DNA of 64,000 nt, from the NCBI RefSeq assembly GCF_003675385.1, contig NZ_RCWZ01000005.1, forward strand, positions 434,001 through 498,000, given 5' to 3'. A model generated the notes under the pieces. It ran no database searches. It saw only the letters and a program-made list of their open reading frames with translations, and had not been told where the DNA came from. This document shows positions 9,908-19,624 of the stretch, one piece after another; the first letter of the stretch is position 1, and the number at the start of each line of letters is the position of its first letter. The translations under genes and the position numbers were made by a program. Origin of the DNA: Mucilaginibacter kameinonensis. Lineage in GTDB: Bacteria; Bacteroidota; Bacteroidia; Sphingobacteriales; Sphingobacteriaceae.

Positions 9908-11755
9908 TTATCGATTTGTGACCCGGTTGTTATTGATTTTAACGTCCTTACAATCCTTTAAACTTATCAACTTATTGATGTCTTTAATATTGCCGGATGA
10001 AGTTATCTGATTACCAATAATTGTTATTCCACCGGTACTTGAAGCATCAAAAAAGTGGGTACCTTTCAATGTGGCTTTATTCTCGATAATTTTAATACCA
10101 GTATGAACAGGCTTCGGTGATGTTACCTTATTTTCCGGCAATAAACCAATCACAGGCCCACCACACTCAAAAAAGGTATTGTACCTGATGGTAACGTCCT
10201 TCACCGCGCCAGATTCGTACCAGCTTGAAGCATCATCATTAATCATGATGGCACTATTATGAGTTCGGTTAACTATATTATTTTCAATAAGTACTTTTTT
10301 TCTTGTGGTTACCAGGATTCCCCTTGTCGGGATTTTTTCAATCATGTTATTATGAATCCAAACTTCGGGCGTGGCCGTAATATTTTCAACTACATCACCG
10401 GTTTCCATGGCGGCCGGTAATGGCTTACTCAGGGTTAGCAGAAACTCTTTATTGTTCAATTTTTTGACATTGGTCAATTTATTACTCTGATAAGTAAGCA
10501 AACTTGCCGGATGTACAAGGCCAATGCTGTCACCGGTCGAAAAAGCGTCGAAGCCATAAGTTTGATCGTGCATGAACTTAACTTTAACCTGTGTTGACGA
10601 AAGCTTTTCTGTTATTTTTAAAAAAGTGCCGTGTACATTAATGGCATCATCATTGGCTCCCGACAGGTATGAATTAGCAATCTCTATTTTACCGCTACAG
10701 CCCGAAAAGTGCAAAATATCCGCCCATGCGGCACAGGTACGGCCATCTCTGGCTTTCACTATAACGTGATTAAAATTTAAATCTTTACTAAACTGACTTA
10801 CCACACCCATGCCATGCATAAAGTAAATACGGATATGATCTAAATTAATATTGGCGCTTTTTTGTATAAATAAGCCGGCACAATCACGCGTAACATTGCG
10901 GTTTTGATATACCATTCCTTTTTTAAAACCGGGGTTCTGTTTAAAAAATATCCGGATCTGGTGTGCATTCAGAGCGGCATATTTCAGGTTTTGCTGCGGG
11001 ATATCCAGCCTTTCCAGCATGCGTGTTGCGGGATCATATTGCTGCCAGTATGAATCGGGCTGATAACGCCAGCCCTCGCCTATCCAGGTTAATGTGCTAT
11101 CCTTAATACTATATTCTGATTCGGCATTAACTATTGCATCCGCATGGTTTTCCGTTAACGCCTTGATCTTGAATTCTGAGACCGTTGGCCGGTGATAATC
11201 GAAATTCAACCCACTCAACCTGATATTGTTACTATGATCAATAAAGGTTTCGATCATTTTTCCCCTTAAATTAATCAGTGAGTTATTGCCTGTTATATTT
11301 ATAAACCGACTGCTATCAACCATGAGTGCAATTGCTTTTAATCCATACGGAACATCATTGGTATTGGAGATCTGAAGCTGTGTTTTGAAAGCGCCGTCAG
11401 GAAAAAAATCATATTTACCGGTAGCGAAAGTGATGGTAACCGGATTCTCTTTTGTTCCACGCGCTACAATTGACAGTGTTTCGTGAAATTGACCGGGTGC
11501 CAATACTTTTACATTGTCCCCTGCCGATAAAATAAGCTTATTAACGCCATTAAACGTTTTCCATGGTTTTGTAGCGGTAAGGCCTGCATTGTTGTCATTA
11601 CCCTTAACAGGGTCGATGTAATAGGTTTTATGACCAGGAGAAATATGCCTGGCCGATAATGCCAAATATTCAACAGGCTTATCCTGAGCTTTTAACAAAT
11701 GGCATATCATTAACAAGCCCGAAAGCAACAAGTATTTTGCTGTTAAGTTTCTCAT
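9908..11755 (-). CDS. Secreted right-handed beta-helix protein, GH110-like carbohydrate-active enzyme candidate
   Basis: The chosen start (11755) gives a signal peptide (LLLSGLLMICHLLKA); the longer frame to 11794 would put 13 residues before it. The mature N-terminus (YYIDPVKGNDNNAGL) is typical of pectate-lyase-type and other parallel beta-helix enzymes, and the rest shows helix coils rich in Asn and Ile. The segment GANDDAINVHGTFL and the later RGILVTTRKKVLIENN resemble, from memory, alpha-1,3-galactosidases of family GH110, but this was not tested. It probably acts on a glycan in the periplasm or at the cell surface. It sits between the two SusC systems. Confidence 0.72.
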   Translation of the reverse strand: MRNLTAKYLLLSGLLMICHLLKAQDKPVEYLALSARHISPGHKTYYIDPVKGNDNNAGLTATKPWKTFNGVNKLILSAGDNVKVLAPGQFHETLSIVARGTKENPVTITFATGKYDFFPDGAFKTQLQISNTNDVPYGLKAIALMVDSSRFINITGNNSLINLRGKMIETFIDHSNNIRLSGLNFDYHRPTVSEFKIKALTENHADAIVNAESEYSIKDSTLTWIGEGWRYQPDSYWQQYDPATRMLERLDIPQQNLKYAALNAHQIRIFFKQNPGFKKGMVYQNRNVTRDCAGLFIQKSANINLDHIRIYFMHGMGVVSQFSKDLNFNHVIVKARDGRTCAAWADILHFSGCSGKIEIANSYLSGANDDAINVHGTFLKITEKLSSTQVKVKFMHDQTYGFDAFSTGDSIGLVHPASLLTYQSNKLTNVKKLNNKEFLLTLSKPLPAAMETGDVVENITATPEVWIHNNMIEKIPTRGILVTTRKKVLIENNIVNRTHNSAIMINDDASSWYESGAVKDVTIRYNTFFECGGPVIGLLPENKVTSPKPVHTGIKIIENKATLKGTHFFDASSTGGITIIGNQITSSGNIKDINKLISLKDCKDVKINNNRVTNR

Positions 11756-11840
11756 GGTATATATCAGGTTACTAATATATAGTGTAGATGTCATAACATT
11801 TACACACAGCTTTCACAAAATAAAAATGTGGTTTAGTTGC

Positions 11841-12428
11841 CTACAGGATAAAAATAAAAAGAAGGGATACCGCTGCGCCACTGAAGTGAGGGTACAACGA
11901 TCTCAGGAACTTCAGCGCGATGGTAATCTGGTTTTCTACCGTACGCTTGGAAATATTCAGTCTGTCCGCTATTTCGTCGTTGCTCAGGTTCTCTACCCGG
12001 CTAAGCCAAAAAATTTCCTGGCAGCGGCGCGGCAATTGTTTAAGTACGTTAGTTAACTCGGTTTGCAGGTCTTCATATCCAAGCTTAACATCGGCCTCAC
12101 TAACTAAAGCAAGTGCAGGTTGTTCCGGTATTTGCTCATAAAATTCAACCTTTTCAGCAGCTATTGCCCGAAGCTGTTTGTATACGTGATACCTTGCGGT
12201 CACCAGTATATACTTCTGAAAATCAATAATCTTTGAGCTATGTCTTTTTTGCCACAGTGCCACAAAAACATCGTGAACAATCTCCTCGGCAGCGGTATCA
12301 TCCTTCAAATACTTTTTGGCCGTTTGATAAAGTTTATGCCAATACCTATTGTACAGGACTACAAAAGCCCTGGAACTATCTGAGACAACAGCCTCCCATA
12401 ATTCGTTGTCAGTAAGTTTATTGGTCAT
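11841..12428 (-). CDS. ECF RNA polymerase sigma-70 factor
   Basis: The 195-aa protein has sigma2 (about residues 20-90, including EEIVHDVFVALWQKR) and sigma4 (about 130-180, LSNDEIADRLNISKRTVENQ), and a hydrophobic tail (VSLLFIFIL) that is often seen in this Bacteroidota group. It is divergent from the fecR-susC-susD genes starting at 12584 and is their likely activator. The 155-base spacer between them must contain both promoters. Confidence 0.93.
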   Translation of the reverse strand: MTNKLTDNELWEAVVSDSSRAFVVLYNRYWHKLYQTAKKYLKDDTAAEEIVHDVFVALWQKRHSSKIIDFQKYILVTARYHVYKQLRAIAAEKVEFYEQIPEQPALALVSEADVKLGYEDLQTELTNVLKQLPRRCQEIFWLSRVENLSNDEIADRLNISKRTVENQITIALKFLRSLYPHFSGAAVSLLFIFIL

Positions 12429-12583
12429 GATTGGTGCGTTAAAAATAAAAATTATTTGCGATTTGTAACCGCAGCTGTTACATAAATTTAAATTGATACT
12501 TTTTTTTCTAAAGTATGTGTGTTAGCGTTTTCAGAAGCACACTATATATACAACGGCCTCAATCTCATACGGCCTAACCAATA

Positions 12584-13726
12584 ATGACAACCGAAGAATA
12601 CATCAAACTGTACGAAAAGTTTAATGCCGGCCAATGTACCCCTGAGGAGGAAAAACGCCTTATGGAATTTGAGGATGACTTCAGGTTTCATGAAACTGAA
12701 AGCAACTTACCTCTTAATACTGAAAACAGGCAGAAACGTTCGGCAATATATGCGCGCATCCGTGCAACATTAAATCCTAAAGCTCAAAACAGAAACTATC
12801 GCAGGATGTGGGGTTGGGCGGCTGCAGCTGCGGTTATCCTGCTGGTTTCAGCCATCTTTATTTTTCAGGCCAAACAGCCGCAAAATAATATTGCGGCCAG
12901 CAAGCCACATGTTAAACCAATAAAGCCCGGCAGAAATACTGCTATCCTCACGCTGGCCAACGGATCAAACATAACGTTGGACGATGCCAAGAATGGTGTT
13001 TTAGCCAAATCGGGCAAGACATCGGTTAAAAAGCTGACCAACGGACTCATAGCTTACAGCAATGATGGCTCTGCACAGCCTGCTGGCGAACCGGCAAAAA
13101 ATGTGGTAACAGTACCAAGGGGCGGAAAATACTCCATTCAGCTACCCGATGGTACGATGGTTTGGCTTAATTCATCATCGTCTTTATCATATCCCGTGGC
13201 ATTTACCGGGGCTGACAGAAGCGTAACCCTAACGGGGGAAGCCTATTTTGAGGTAACTAAAAATAAACATCTTCCTTTTATTGTGCATGCCAATGGTGCT
13301 GACGTGAAAGTGCTGGGTACTCATTTTAATGTTACAGCGTACGAAGATGAAAAAGACATCAAAGCAACTTTGCTTGAAGGTTCGGTAAGCCTATCTAATA
13401 ATAAAACATCCACATTGTTGATACCGGGCCAGCAGGGTATTGCCGGGCCCGATCAACAGATTACCACTAAAACGGTAAATGTAAACCAGGTTATTGCCTG
13501 GAAAACTGGTTATTTTATTTTCAGGGACGATGATATCCAGAGCATCATGAGAAAGATCTCACGCTGGTACGATGTTGAGGTTGAATACCAAGGCAATATT
13601 ACACGCAAAACCTTCGGTGGTATATACTCCATGAATAAAGATATCAATGAATTATTGAAGGGGCTTGAATTAACTGGATTAATACACTTTAAAATTGAAG
13701 AAAGGAGGATAATCGTAATGAATTAA
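12584..13726 (+). CDS. FecR-family anti-sigma factor
   Basis: The 380-aa protein has a cytoplasmic N-terminus (about 1-80), one membrane span (WGWAAAAAVILLVSAIFIF, about 87-105), the periplasmic FecR domain (VPRGGKYSIQLPDGTMVWLN and LTGEAYFEV) and a DUF4974-like C-terminus (SRWYDVEVEYQG). It is the partner of the divergent sigma factor and would sense the STN domain of the SusC receptor encoded next. It precedes susC by 118 bases that include a strong hairpin. Confidence 0.93.
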   Translation: MTTEEYIKLYEKFNAGQCTPEEEKRLMEFEDDFRFHETESNLPLNTENRQKRSAIYARIRATLNPKAQNRNYRRMWGWAAAAAVILLVSAIFIFQAKQPQNNIAASKPHVKPIKPGRNTAILTLANGSNITLDDAKNGVLAKSGKTSVKKLTNGLIAYSNDGSAQPAGEPAKNVVTVPRGGKYSIQLPDGTMVWLNSSSSLSYPVAFTGADRSVTLTGEAYFEVTKNKHLPFIVHANGADVKVLGTHFNVTAYEDEKDIKATLLEGSVSLSNNKTSTLLIPGQQGIAGPDQQITTKTVNVNQVIAWKTGYFIFRDDDIQSIMRKISRWYDVEVEYQGNITRKTFGGIYSMNKDINELLKGLELTGLIHFKIEERRIIVMN

Positions 13727-13753
13727 CAAGTACTTACGATTATCAGGTAAAAG

Positions 13754-13779
13754 ACCGGAGGCGTTGGCCCGCCTCCGGT
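13754..13779 (+). other. GC-rich hairpin between fecR and susC
   Basis: ACCGGAGGCG (13754-13763) pairs perfectly with CGCCTCCGGT (13770-13779) around a 6-base loop. No T-run follows, so it is not a standard terminator. It may partly uncouple low fecR expression from high susC expression, or mark an RNA-processing site. Confidence 0.6.
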
Positions 13780-13844
13780 GTAGTGCCAGGTAATCAACGA
13801 TCAATTGAGCGACAACCAATTATTAATTAAAACCTAACATTCAA

Positions 13845-16800
13845 ATGTATAAAATATTTACTGAATCAAAGTTCAGGCGGCATCACTATGCCCTGCTCAA
13901 AATTATCCGGATTATGAAATTATCGTGTGCCCTGATTATGCTGGTCATAATGCAGGTGAGTGCCACTACTTACGCGCAGAAGGTAAGCGTAGACGTAAAA
14001 CGAGTGCCGCTTGAAGATGTGCTTTTTAATTTACAGCAACAAAGCGGTTACGATTTTATTTACAGCGCCGACCTTCTGAAAAATACGGCTCCAGTATCAC
14101 TCTCAATCAAAAACACCAGTATTGATAAAGCGCTGGATAAGCTTTTTGCTGATTTGCCGCTGATGTACCTCATCAACAAAAAGACAATAACTATAAAAAT
14201 AAGGCCCGAGCCCGAAGCTCCAGTGGCTATTCCCGTAAAAGGTAAAACTGTTGATGAAAAGGGCTTGCCGATACCGGGAGTCAACATACAGATAAAGGGT
14301 ACCACTACGGGTACCACCAGTAAAAGCGATGGTTCTTATAGCATCAATGTTCCCGATGGCAATGCTGTATTAATTTTCAGCTTCGTAGGTTTCGTAAAAC
14401 AGGAAATATCAGTTGGCAATAAAACCGATATTAATGTTACCCTTGTTGAAGATAAAAAGGCTCTTACCGAAGTGGTTGTTACCGGTTATAGCACGCAAAG
14501 CAAACATACCTTAACCAGTGCCATCGTATCCGTAAAAGGCGAAGAAATGACTAAACGGGTCGCGACTGACCCTACATCGCTTTTGCAGGGGCAATTACCG
14601 GGCCTCTCGGTGATACAAAACTCGGCAGAGCCGGGCAACGAAAACGTACAGTTACGGATTCGCGGTTTGGGTACATTTAGTGCCGCCAGTAATAATCCAT
14701 TAGTAATAGTGGATGGTATCCCAGGCGATCTTGGCGTTATTAACCCTAATGACATCGAATCGGCAACTGTCCTTAAAGATGCTGCGGCAGCAACTATTTA
14801 TGGTTCGCGTGGAGCAAATGGTGTATTGGTGATTAAAACCAAAAAAGGCAAAGGCTCCGGTGGTCTTGCATTAAGCTATAATTACAATATCGGGTTTGCT
14901 ACACCCACACGGCTTCCCAAACTGATCACCAATTCTGCTACCTATATGGAATTGTTAAACGAAGCTGAAGCAAATTCAGGTAACGCGCCTATTTATACCC
15001 AGGCACAAATCGACCTGTATAAAAATGCTACCGACCGGGTCAAATATCCAAATCACGATTGGCTAAAGGATATGTTCAGGACAGCTACTGTGCAAAACCA
15101 TTACCTTAACCTGGGTGGCGGTAATGACAATACTACTTACAGTATCGGTTTAGGTTTGACCAATCAACCCGGAACTATGCGTGGTTTCGATTATAAAAAG
15201 TACACGCTTGATGTGGGTTTAAACTCAAAGGTTAATAAACGCGTAACATTAGGAACCAATTTCCAGTTCCGCTATGGCGATCGTAGTTACCCGTTTGATA
15301 ATGCGACAGACCTTTATATTTCAACGCTTGCCCAATCGCCGCTATACCCGGCTCAAACACAGGATGGCTTATGGATCACCAAAGCTTATGATAAGGAACT
15401 TGGCAATAAAAACCCGGTGTTGTCGTCTACTATATTAACCCATAATCCTAACTATTATGGTCAGGGCAATATCTCGCTTGATGTACAAATCTTTGATGCC
15501 TTAAAATGGGAAAACCGTGCCGGCGTAAGCTTCAACCTTCAAAAGTATAAAACCTTTGCTCCTGTTATTCCTCAATACCTATATAGTGACCTGTCATACT
15601 ATCGTAACGCCGATGTGGGTACACCAGGACTTACCGCGACAGAGCAGGATGAATCGCATTCAACCATTTATAGCCAGTTGAACTTTCATAAGCTGTTTGG
15701 CAAGCATGACCTTACTATATTAGGTGGCGCGCAGCAGGAAGTTGATCACTTCAGTAATCTCGGCGCCTTCCGCACCAATTATCCAACAAATGATTTGGAA
15801 GAAATAGATGCAGGGTCATTAAATGGCCTAAAGAACAACGGTACATCAGGACAATGGGCTATCAGCTCGTTTTATGGTAACGCCAACTACAACTATGATG
15901 ATAAATACCTTTTAGGCGCCAGCATGCGCTATGACGGTACTTCGCGCCTGCCAAGCAATAGTCGATGGGGTTTATACGAATCGTTCTCTGCCGGATGGAG
16001 GATCTCAAAGGAAAACTTCTTAAAAGATGTATCATGGTTAAACGATCTGAAGATCAGGGGATCATGGGGAAGGCTTGGTAACCAAAACATCGGCAATTAT
16101 CCTTATCAACCCACATTGGTACAAAGTGTATATGCTTTCAACGGTACCATATCCAATGGTTTCCAGGCTAATCAGCTCATCGACCCTGCACTTACCTGGG
16201 AATCAACCCGCATGACAGATATCGGTCTTGATCTCGTTGCTTTAAACAATAAACTTACGTTCACCTTCGACTGGTTTAATAAATACACTTACGACATCCT
16301 AAGGAATTCGCAGGTGCCGTTAGCTTTAGGTGTAAACGCGCCTACGGTAAACAATGGCGCGGTAAGCAATAAGGGTATTGAGTTTAGCCTGCATTACCAG
16401 GATCGCCCGTCCGAAAAGTTCAGCTATTACGCTACTGCCAACTTCCAGTTATATCGTAACAAGGTACTTTCTTTTGGAGCTCCTGAAGTTGGCGGCCCGG
16501 ATCAGCAAACTATTATGCAGAACGGATACCCTATCAACTCGTTTTACCTGTATACCATGCAGGGTATTTTCCAAAGCCAGGCCGAGATCAACAGCGCGCC
16601 CGATCAGTCAAGCCTTGGCGGTGTGCCTACTCCTGGCGACATCAGGTACAAGGATATCAATGGCGATGGTAAGGTAGATGCTAATGATCGCAGCATTATC
16701 CCCGGTCAGTACCCTAAGTTTGAGTATTCTTATACCATGGGCGCTACATGGGGTAATTTTGACGCGAGCGTTCAGCTTTATGGCTCGTACGGCAATAAGC

Positions 16801-17213
16801 TTTACCTGTACAAATGGGGCGTTGATCCTTTTGCACAAGGTGCTATGCCAACTACCGATTGGCTAAACCGCTGGACTCCGCAAAATCCATCAACCACAAT
16901 GCCTAAAATTTATATGGGCTTTTACGGCTATCCTAAAATCACCAGTGTACAATCAACTTATCACCTTTATGCGGCAAGCTTCATGCGGATCAAGAATGTG
17001 CAGGTGGGTTATACCTTTCCGCAAAACATGATCAAAGGCGTAAAAACGCTTCGTGTTTTTGGTTCGGTTGATAACCTTGCCCTGTTTACCCCATTAAAAC
17101 AAGGGGCTGACCCGGAAAGGCAGGACATCAACTACAGGCCCGATGCCTGGTATGGCTTTGCAGGTTATCCGCAAAACAGAACTTTCACATTTGGCGCATC
17201 TGTTCAATTTTAA
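13845..17213 (+). CDS. SusC/RagA-type TonB-dependent outer membrane receptor
   Basis: The 1122-aa protein has a long N-terminal leader with signal sequence (ALIMLVIMQVSATTYAQ), an STN domain (about 50-115), a carboxypeptidase-like regulatory domain (about 130-205, GLPIPGVNIQIKGTTTGT), a plug with VLKDAAAATIYGSRGANG, and a 22-strand-type barrel ending in FTFGASVQF. It should pair with the SusD protein encoded ten bases downstream to import an oligosaccharide. The STN domain links it to the preceding FecR gene. An ATG at 13914 (MKLSCALIML) is an alternative start, but the longer form is common in this family. Confidence 0.95.
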   Translation: MYKIFTESKFRRHHYALLKIIRIMKLSCALIMLVIMQVSATTYAQKVSVDVKRVPLEDVLFNLQQQSGYDFIYSADLLKNTAPVSLSIKNTSIDKALDKLFADLPLMYLINKKTITIKIRPEPEAPVAIPVKGKTVDEKGLPIPGVNIQIKGTTTGTTSKSDGSYSINVPDGNAVLIFSFVGFVKQEISVGNKTDINVTLVEDKKALTEVVVTGYSTQSKHTLTSAIVSVKGEEMTKRVATDPTSLLQGQLPGLSVIQNSAEPGNENVQLRIRGLGTFSAASNNPLVIVDGIPGDLGVINPNDIESATVLKDAAAATIYGSRGANGVLVIKTKKGKGSGGLALSYNYNIGFATPTRLPKLITNSATYMELLNEAEANSGNAPIYTQAQIDLYKNATDRVKYPNHDWLKDMFRTATVQNHYLNLGGGNDNTTYSIGLGLTNQPGTMRGFDYKKYTLDVGLNSKVNKRVTLGTNFQFRYGDRSYPFDNATDLYISTLAQSPLYPAQTQDGLWITKAYDKELGNKNPVLSSTILTHNPNYYGQGNISLDVQIFDALKWENRAGVSFNLQKYKTFAPVIPQYLYSDLSYYRNADVGTPGLTATEQDESHSTIYSQLNFHKLFGKHDLTILGGAQQEVDHFSNLGAFRTNYPTNDLEEIDAGSLNGLKNNGTSGQWAISSFYGNANYNYDDKYLLGASMRYDGTSRLPSNSRWGLYESFSAGWRISKENFLKDVSWLNDLKIRGSWGRLGNQNIGNYPYQPTLVQSVYAFNGTISNGFQANQLIDPALTWESTRMTDIGLDLVALNNKLTFTFDWFNKYTYDILRNSQVPLALGVNAPTVNNGAVSNKGIEFSLHYQDRPSEKFSYYATANFQLYRNKVLSFGAPEVGGPDQQTIMQNGYPINSFYLYTMQGIFQSQAEINSAPDQSSLGGVPTPGDIRYKDINGDGKVDANDRSIIPGQYPKFEYSYTMGATWGNFDASVQLYGSYGNKLYLYKWGVDPFAQGAMPTTDWLNRWTPQNPSTTMPKIYMGFYGYPKITSVQSTYHLYAASFMRIKNVQVGYTFPQNMIKGVKTLRVFGSVDNLALFTPLKQGADPERQDINYRPDAWYGFAGYPQNRTFTFGASVQF

Positions 17214-17223
17214 TTTGTTAGCA

Positions 17224-18708
17224 ATGAAAAAATATATCATCATATTTATAGCAGCGTTAGCAGGTTTTACTTCATGTAAAAAACTTGATGTAACGCCTCC
17301 CGATAAGTTATCAAACCTCACTTTCTGGAAAACTCCTGCCGATGCAGATCTGGCGCTCACCGGCGTATACGGTACCCTTTACGCAAGAAGCGGGCAAATC
17401 TCTACCTATGCCCCAATGTGGTACGAGAATTTCAGCGATAACACCTACACACAAAACAACCAGGCCGGCGCGCAACAGGCATTAGTTGCTGGTCTTAATC
17501 CATCAAGCGGTGGCTTTGTGGCCGATGGCAGCAACAGTCTTTATATCAACGCTTACAAAAGCATAGCAGCCTGCAACACGTTTTTAGCCAACGTTGATAA
17601 AGTACTTACAGGCGATAAGCTCACACAATACAAAGGTGAAGTTTACTTTATCCGCGCCTTCAATTACTTTTTATTAGCCGAAACTTATGGAAACGTACCA
17701 TTATTGACGGCCGATCCTATAACCTCGGATTTTAAGCAAAAGGTAAGCAAGTCATCGAGGGCTGATGTTTTAAAACTGATTGAGAGTGATCTTAACAACG
17801 CTATCTCTGGATTACCTAATCAGAAATTCAACACTGGGCATGCAGTTAAAGGCTCTGCCCAGGGGCTGATGACACGTGTTTTACTATTTGAAAAGAAATA
17901 TGCCGATGCCGCAGCGATGGCTAAATCTATTATAGATGGCGGCCTGTTCTCTCTTAACAGTAACTATCCTTCAAACTTTTACAAGCCCGATCAGCAAACC
18001 AGTCCCGAAATTATGTTCTCGGTGCAGTATAGCGCCCCTACCGTTCCGCACCCCGACGCGCTTACCATGATATTGATATTGCCGGGATATGTTGATCTGC
18101 AAGGCACACAGGATATGATCAATGAGTACGAGGCTAATGATCCGCGCAAAAAAATGACCTTCTTTTTTCCGGGTGATACCCCGGCGCAGGGATGGCCTTA
18201 TCCGGGTACCGTTGGCAAACCCGGTGTTAATAACTGGACTGCCGGTTTCTATCCATCAAAAAAATGGCTCGATCCTAAGATCGTTAACCCGCAGCCGGGC
18301 TTGCTTGATGATCAGGACTATGTATGGATAAGGTTTGCCGATATTAAACTGATGTATGCCGAAGCTCAGAACGAGGCTGTAGGCCCTGATGCAAGTGTTT
18401 ATAAACAGATTAACGAGGTGAGGGCGCGTCCGGGTGTAAATATGCCTGCGCTTGCTATCGGTTTATCTCAGGCTGATATGAGAGCGAAGATCAGGCATGA
18501 GCGCCGTGTAGAATTGGCATTGGAAGGCTTCCGTTATTTTGATATGCGCCGCTGGGGCATAGCCAAAGATAAGTTGAACGGGTTCATTCAGAATCCGCTG
18601 ATCCCGGCAACAAAAACCATCTATAAAGACAATTTTGATTTTTGGCCGCTGCCACAATCAGAAGTCGACAGAAACGCTCCGGCATTGATCCAGAATGATG
18701 GATATTAA
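17224..18708 (+). CDS. SusD/RagB-family outer membrane nutrient-binding lipoprotein
   Basis: Starting at ATG 17224 gives a lipoprotein signal with lipobox (LAGFTSC, Cys at about 17). The upstream extension to 17143 overlaps susC and is rejected. The 494-aa body has SusD hallmarks: helical TPR-like repeats (YKGEVYFIRAFNYFLLAETYGNVPLL) and the C-terminal RRVELALEGFRYFDMRRWG. It sits as a lid on the SusC barrel and binds the glycan. It ends the operon, followed by a strong terminator. Confidence 0.95.
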   Translation: MKKYIIIFIAALAGFTSCKKLDVTPPDKLSNLTFWKTPADADLALTGVYGTLYARSGQISTYAPMWYENFSDNTYTQNNQAGAQQALVAGLNPSSGGFVADGSNSLYINAYKSIAACNTFLANVDKVLTGDKLTQYKGEVYFIRAFNYFLLAETYGNVPLLTADPITSDFKQKVSKSSRADVLKLIESDLNNAISGLPNQKFNTGHAVKGSAQGLMTRVLLFEKKYADAAAMAKSIIDGGLFSLNSNYPSNFYKPDQQTSPEIMFSVQYSAPTVPHPDALTMILILPGYVDLQGTQDMINEYEANDPRKKMTFFFPGDTPAQGWPYPGTVGKPGVNNWTAGFYPSKKWLDPKIVNPQPGLLDDQDYVWIRFADIKLMYAEAQNEAVGPDASVYKQINEVRARPGVNMPALAIGLSQADMRAKIRHERRVELALEGFRYFDMRRWGIAKDKLNGFIQNPLIPATKTIYKDNFDFWPLPQSEVDRNAPALIQNDGY

Positions 18709-18722
18709 TAAGGAGCGGTAAT

Positions 18723-18761
18723 AAAAACGCCTTACGGGCTAAATCCGTAAGGCGTTTTTTT
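18723..18761 (+). terminator. Intrinsic terminator after susD
   Basis: A 15-bp perfect stem (18723-18737 with 18745-18759), 7-base loop and T-run. A-rich on the other side, so it can also end the converging ThuA-like transcript. Confidence 0.9.
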
Positions 18762-18803
18762 ATGCTGTTAATTCTTGAATCCTTAAAATCCTGATTCAGA
18801 CAA

Positions 18804-19520
18804 TTACTTTTTCCATCCCATCGCGTACTTAATTCCGCCAAGCAAATGTTTCAAATATAAAGGATCGGCGTATGATTCATCTGTGTGGCCTAATTCTGTA
18901 TAAAAGGCCCTTCCCCCGTCAAAGTTATGATACCATGCCATTGGGTGGTTGTCGCCGTTCTCGCCGCCGGTGTAGCTTTTTTCATCTATCTTGATCAATA
19001 CGTGTAGGTCGTCACCTATCCACTTATAGTTATACCATTCGTCCCAGCGTTTCCAGGTCTGCGGCAAATGTTTGGTAGCGATAAAATTACGGTCGACAAC
19101 GTTTAAAGTAGCATCCTGTTGTTTGGGGTGACTCTTAAAATAAGCGCCGACCAGTTTACCATACCATGGCCAGTCATATTCAGTATCTGTAGCGGCATGT
19201 ACGCCAACAAAGCCTCCACCGCCTTTAATGTATTGTTCAAAAGCTGTTTGTTGCGTATCGTTCAAGACATCGCCGGTGGTACTTAAAAATATCACAGCCG
19301 TGTACTGCTTCAGGTTGCTTGCAGTAAATTTTGTGGCATCGGTGGTGCTATCCACGTCAAAATTGTTTTCCTGACCTAATTTCATAATGGCAGGTACCCC
19401 TACCGCTATAGAGTTATGATGAAAACCGGCCGTTTTGCAAAATACAAGTACTTTGTCCTTTGCAATTACCTGGCTTATCGATGCGCCTATCAACAGGCAT
19501 ATGGTGATTAGTTTTTTCAT
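18804..19520 (-). CDS. ThuA-like domain protein (glutamine-amidotransferase fold), exported
   Basis: The 238-aa protein starts with a signal peptide (ITICLLIGASISQVIA) and carries the ThuA fold: KVLVFCKTAGFHHNSIAVG, then FEQYIKGGGGFVGVHAATDTEYDWPW and HPMAWYHNFDGGRAFYTELGH. ThuA proteins act in trehalose and other 3-keto-sugar metabolism in some bacteria; here the substrate is unknown. It lies next to a GMC oxidoreductase on the same strand, which supports a role in oxidised-sugar handling. The two genes are separated by 104 bases holding an inverted repeat. Confidence 0.88.
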   Translation of the reverse strand: MKKLITICLLIGASISQVIAKDKVLVFCKTAGFHHNSIAVGVPAIMKLGQENNFDVDSTTDATKFTASNLKQYTAVIFLSTTGDVLNDTQQTAFEQYIKGGGGFVGVHAATDTEYDWPWYGKLVGAYFKSHPKQQDATLNVVDRNFIATKHLPQTWKRWDEWYNYKWIGDDLHVLIKIDEKSYTGGENGDNHPMAWYHNFDGGRAFYTELGHTDESYADPLYLKHLLGGIKYAMGWKK

Positions 19521-19537
19521 TTTTTGTATTTTTTACG

Positions 19538-19613
19538 GTGAATGGTTGATTAAGTGAGTAGTTAATTGGGGTAAGGGCATGGAAAAAAAACACTCACTGA
19601 ATCAACTACTCAC
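19538..19613. repeat. Intergenic inverted repeat
   Basis: GTGAATGGTTGATTAAGTGA and following bases (19538-19559) are repeated inverted at 19592-19613, 19 of 22 matching. Its first 14 bases also begin the inverted repeat after topA (38956), so it belongs to a dispersed family. Confidence 0.75.
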
Positions 19614-19624
19614 CACCCACCAAA

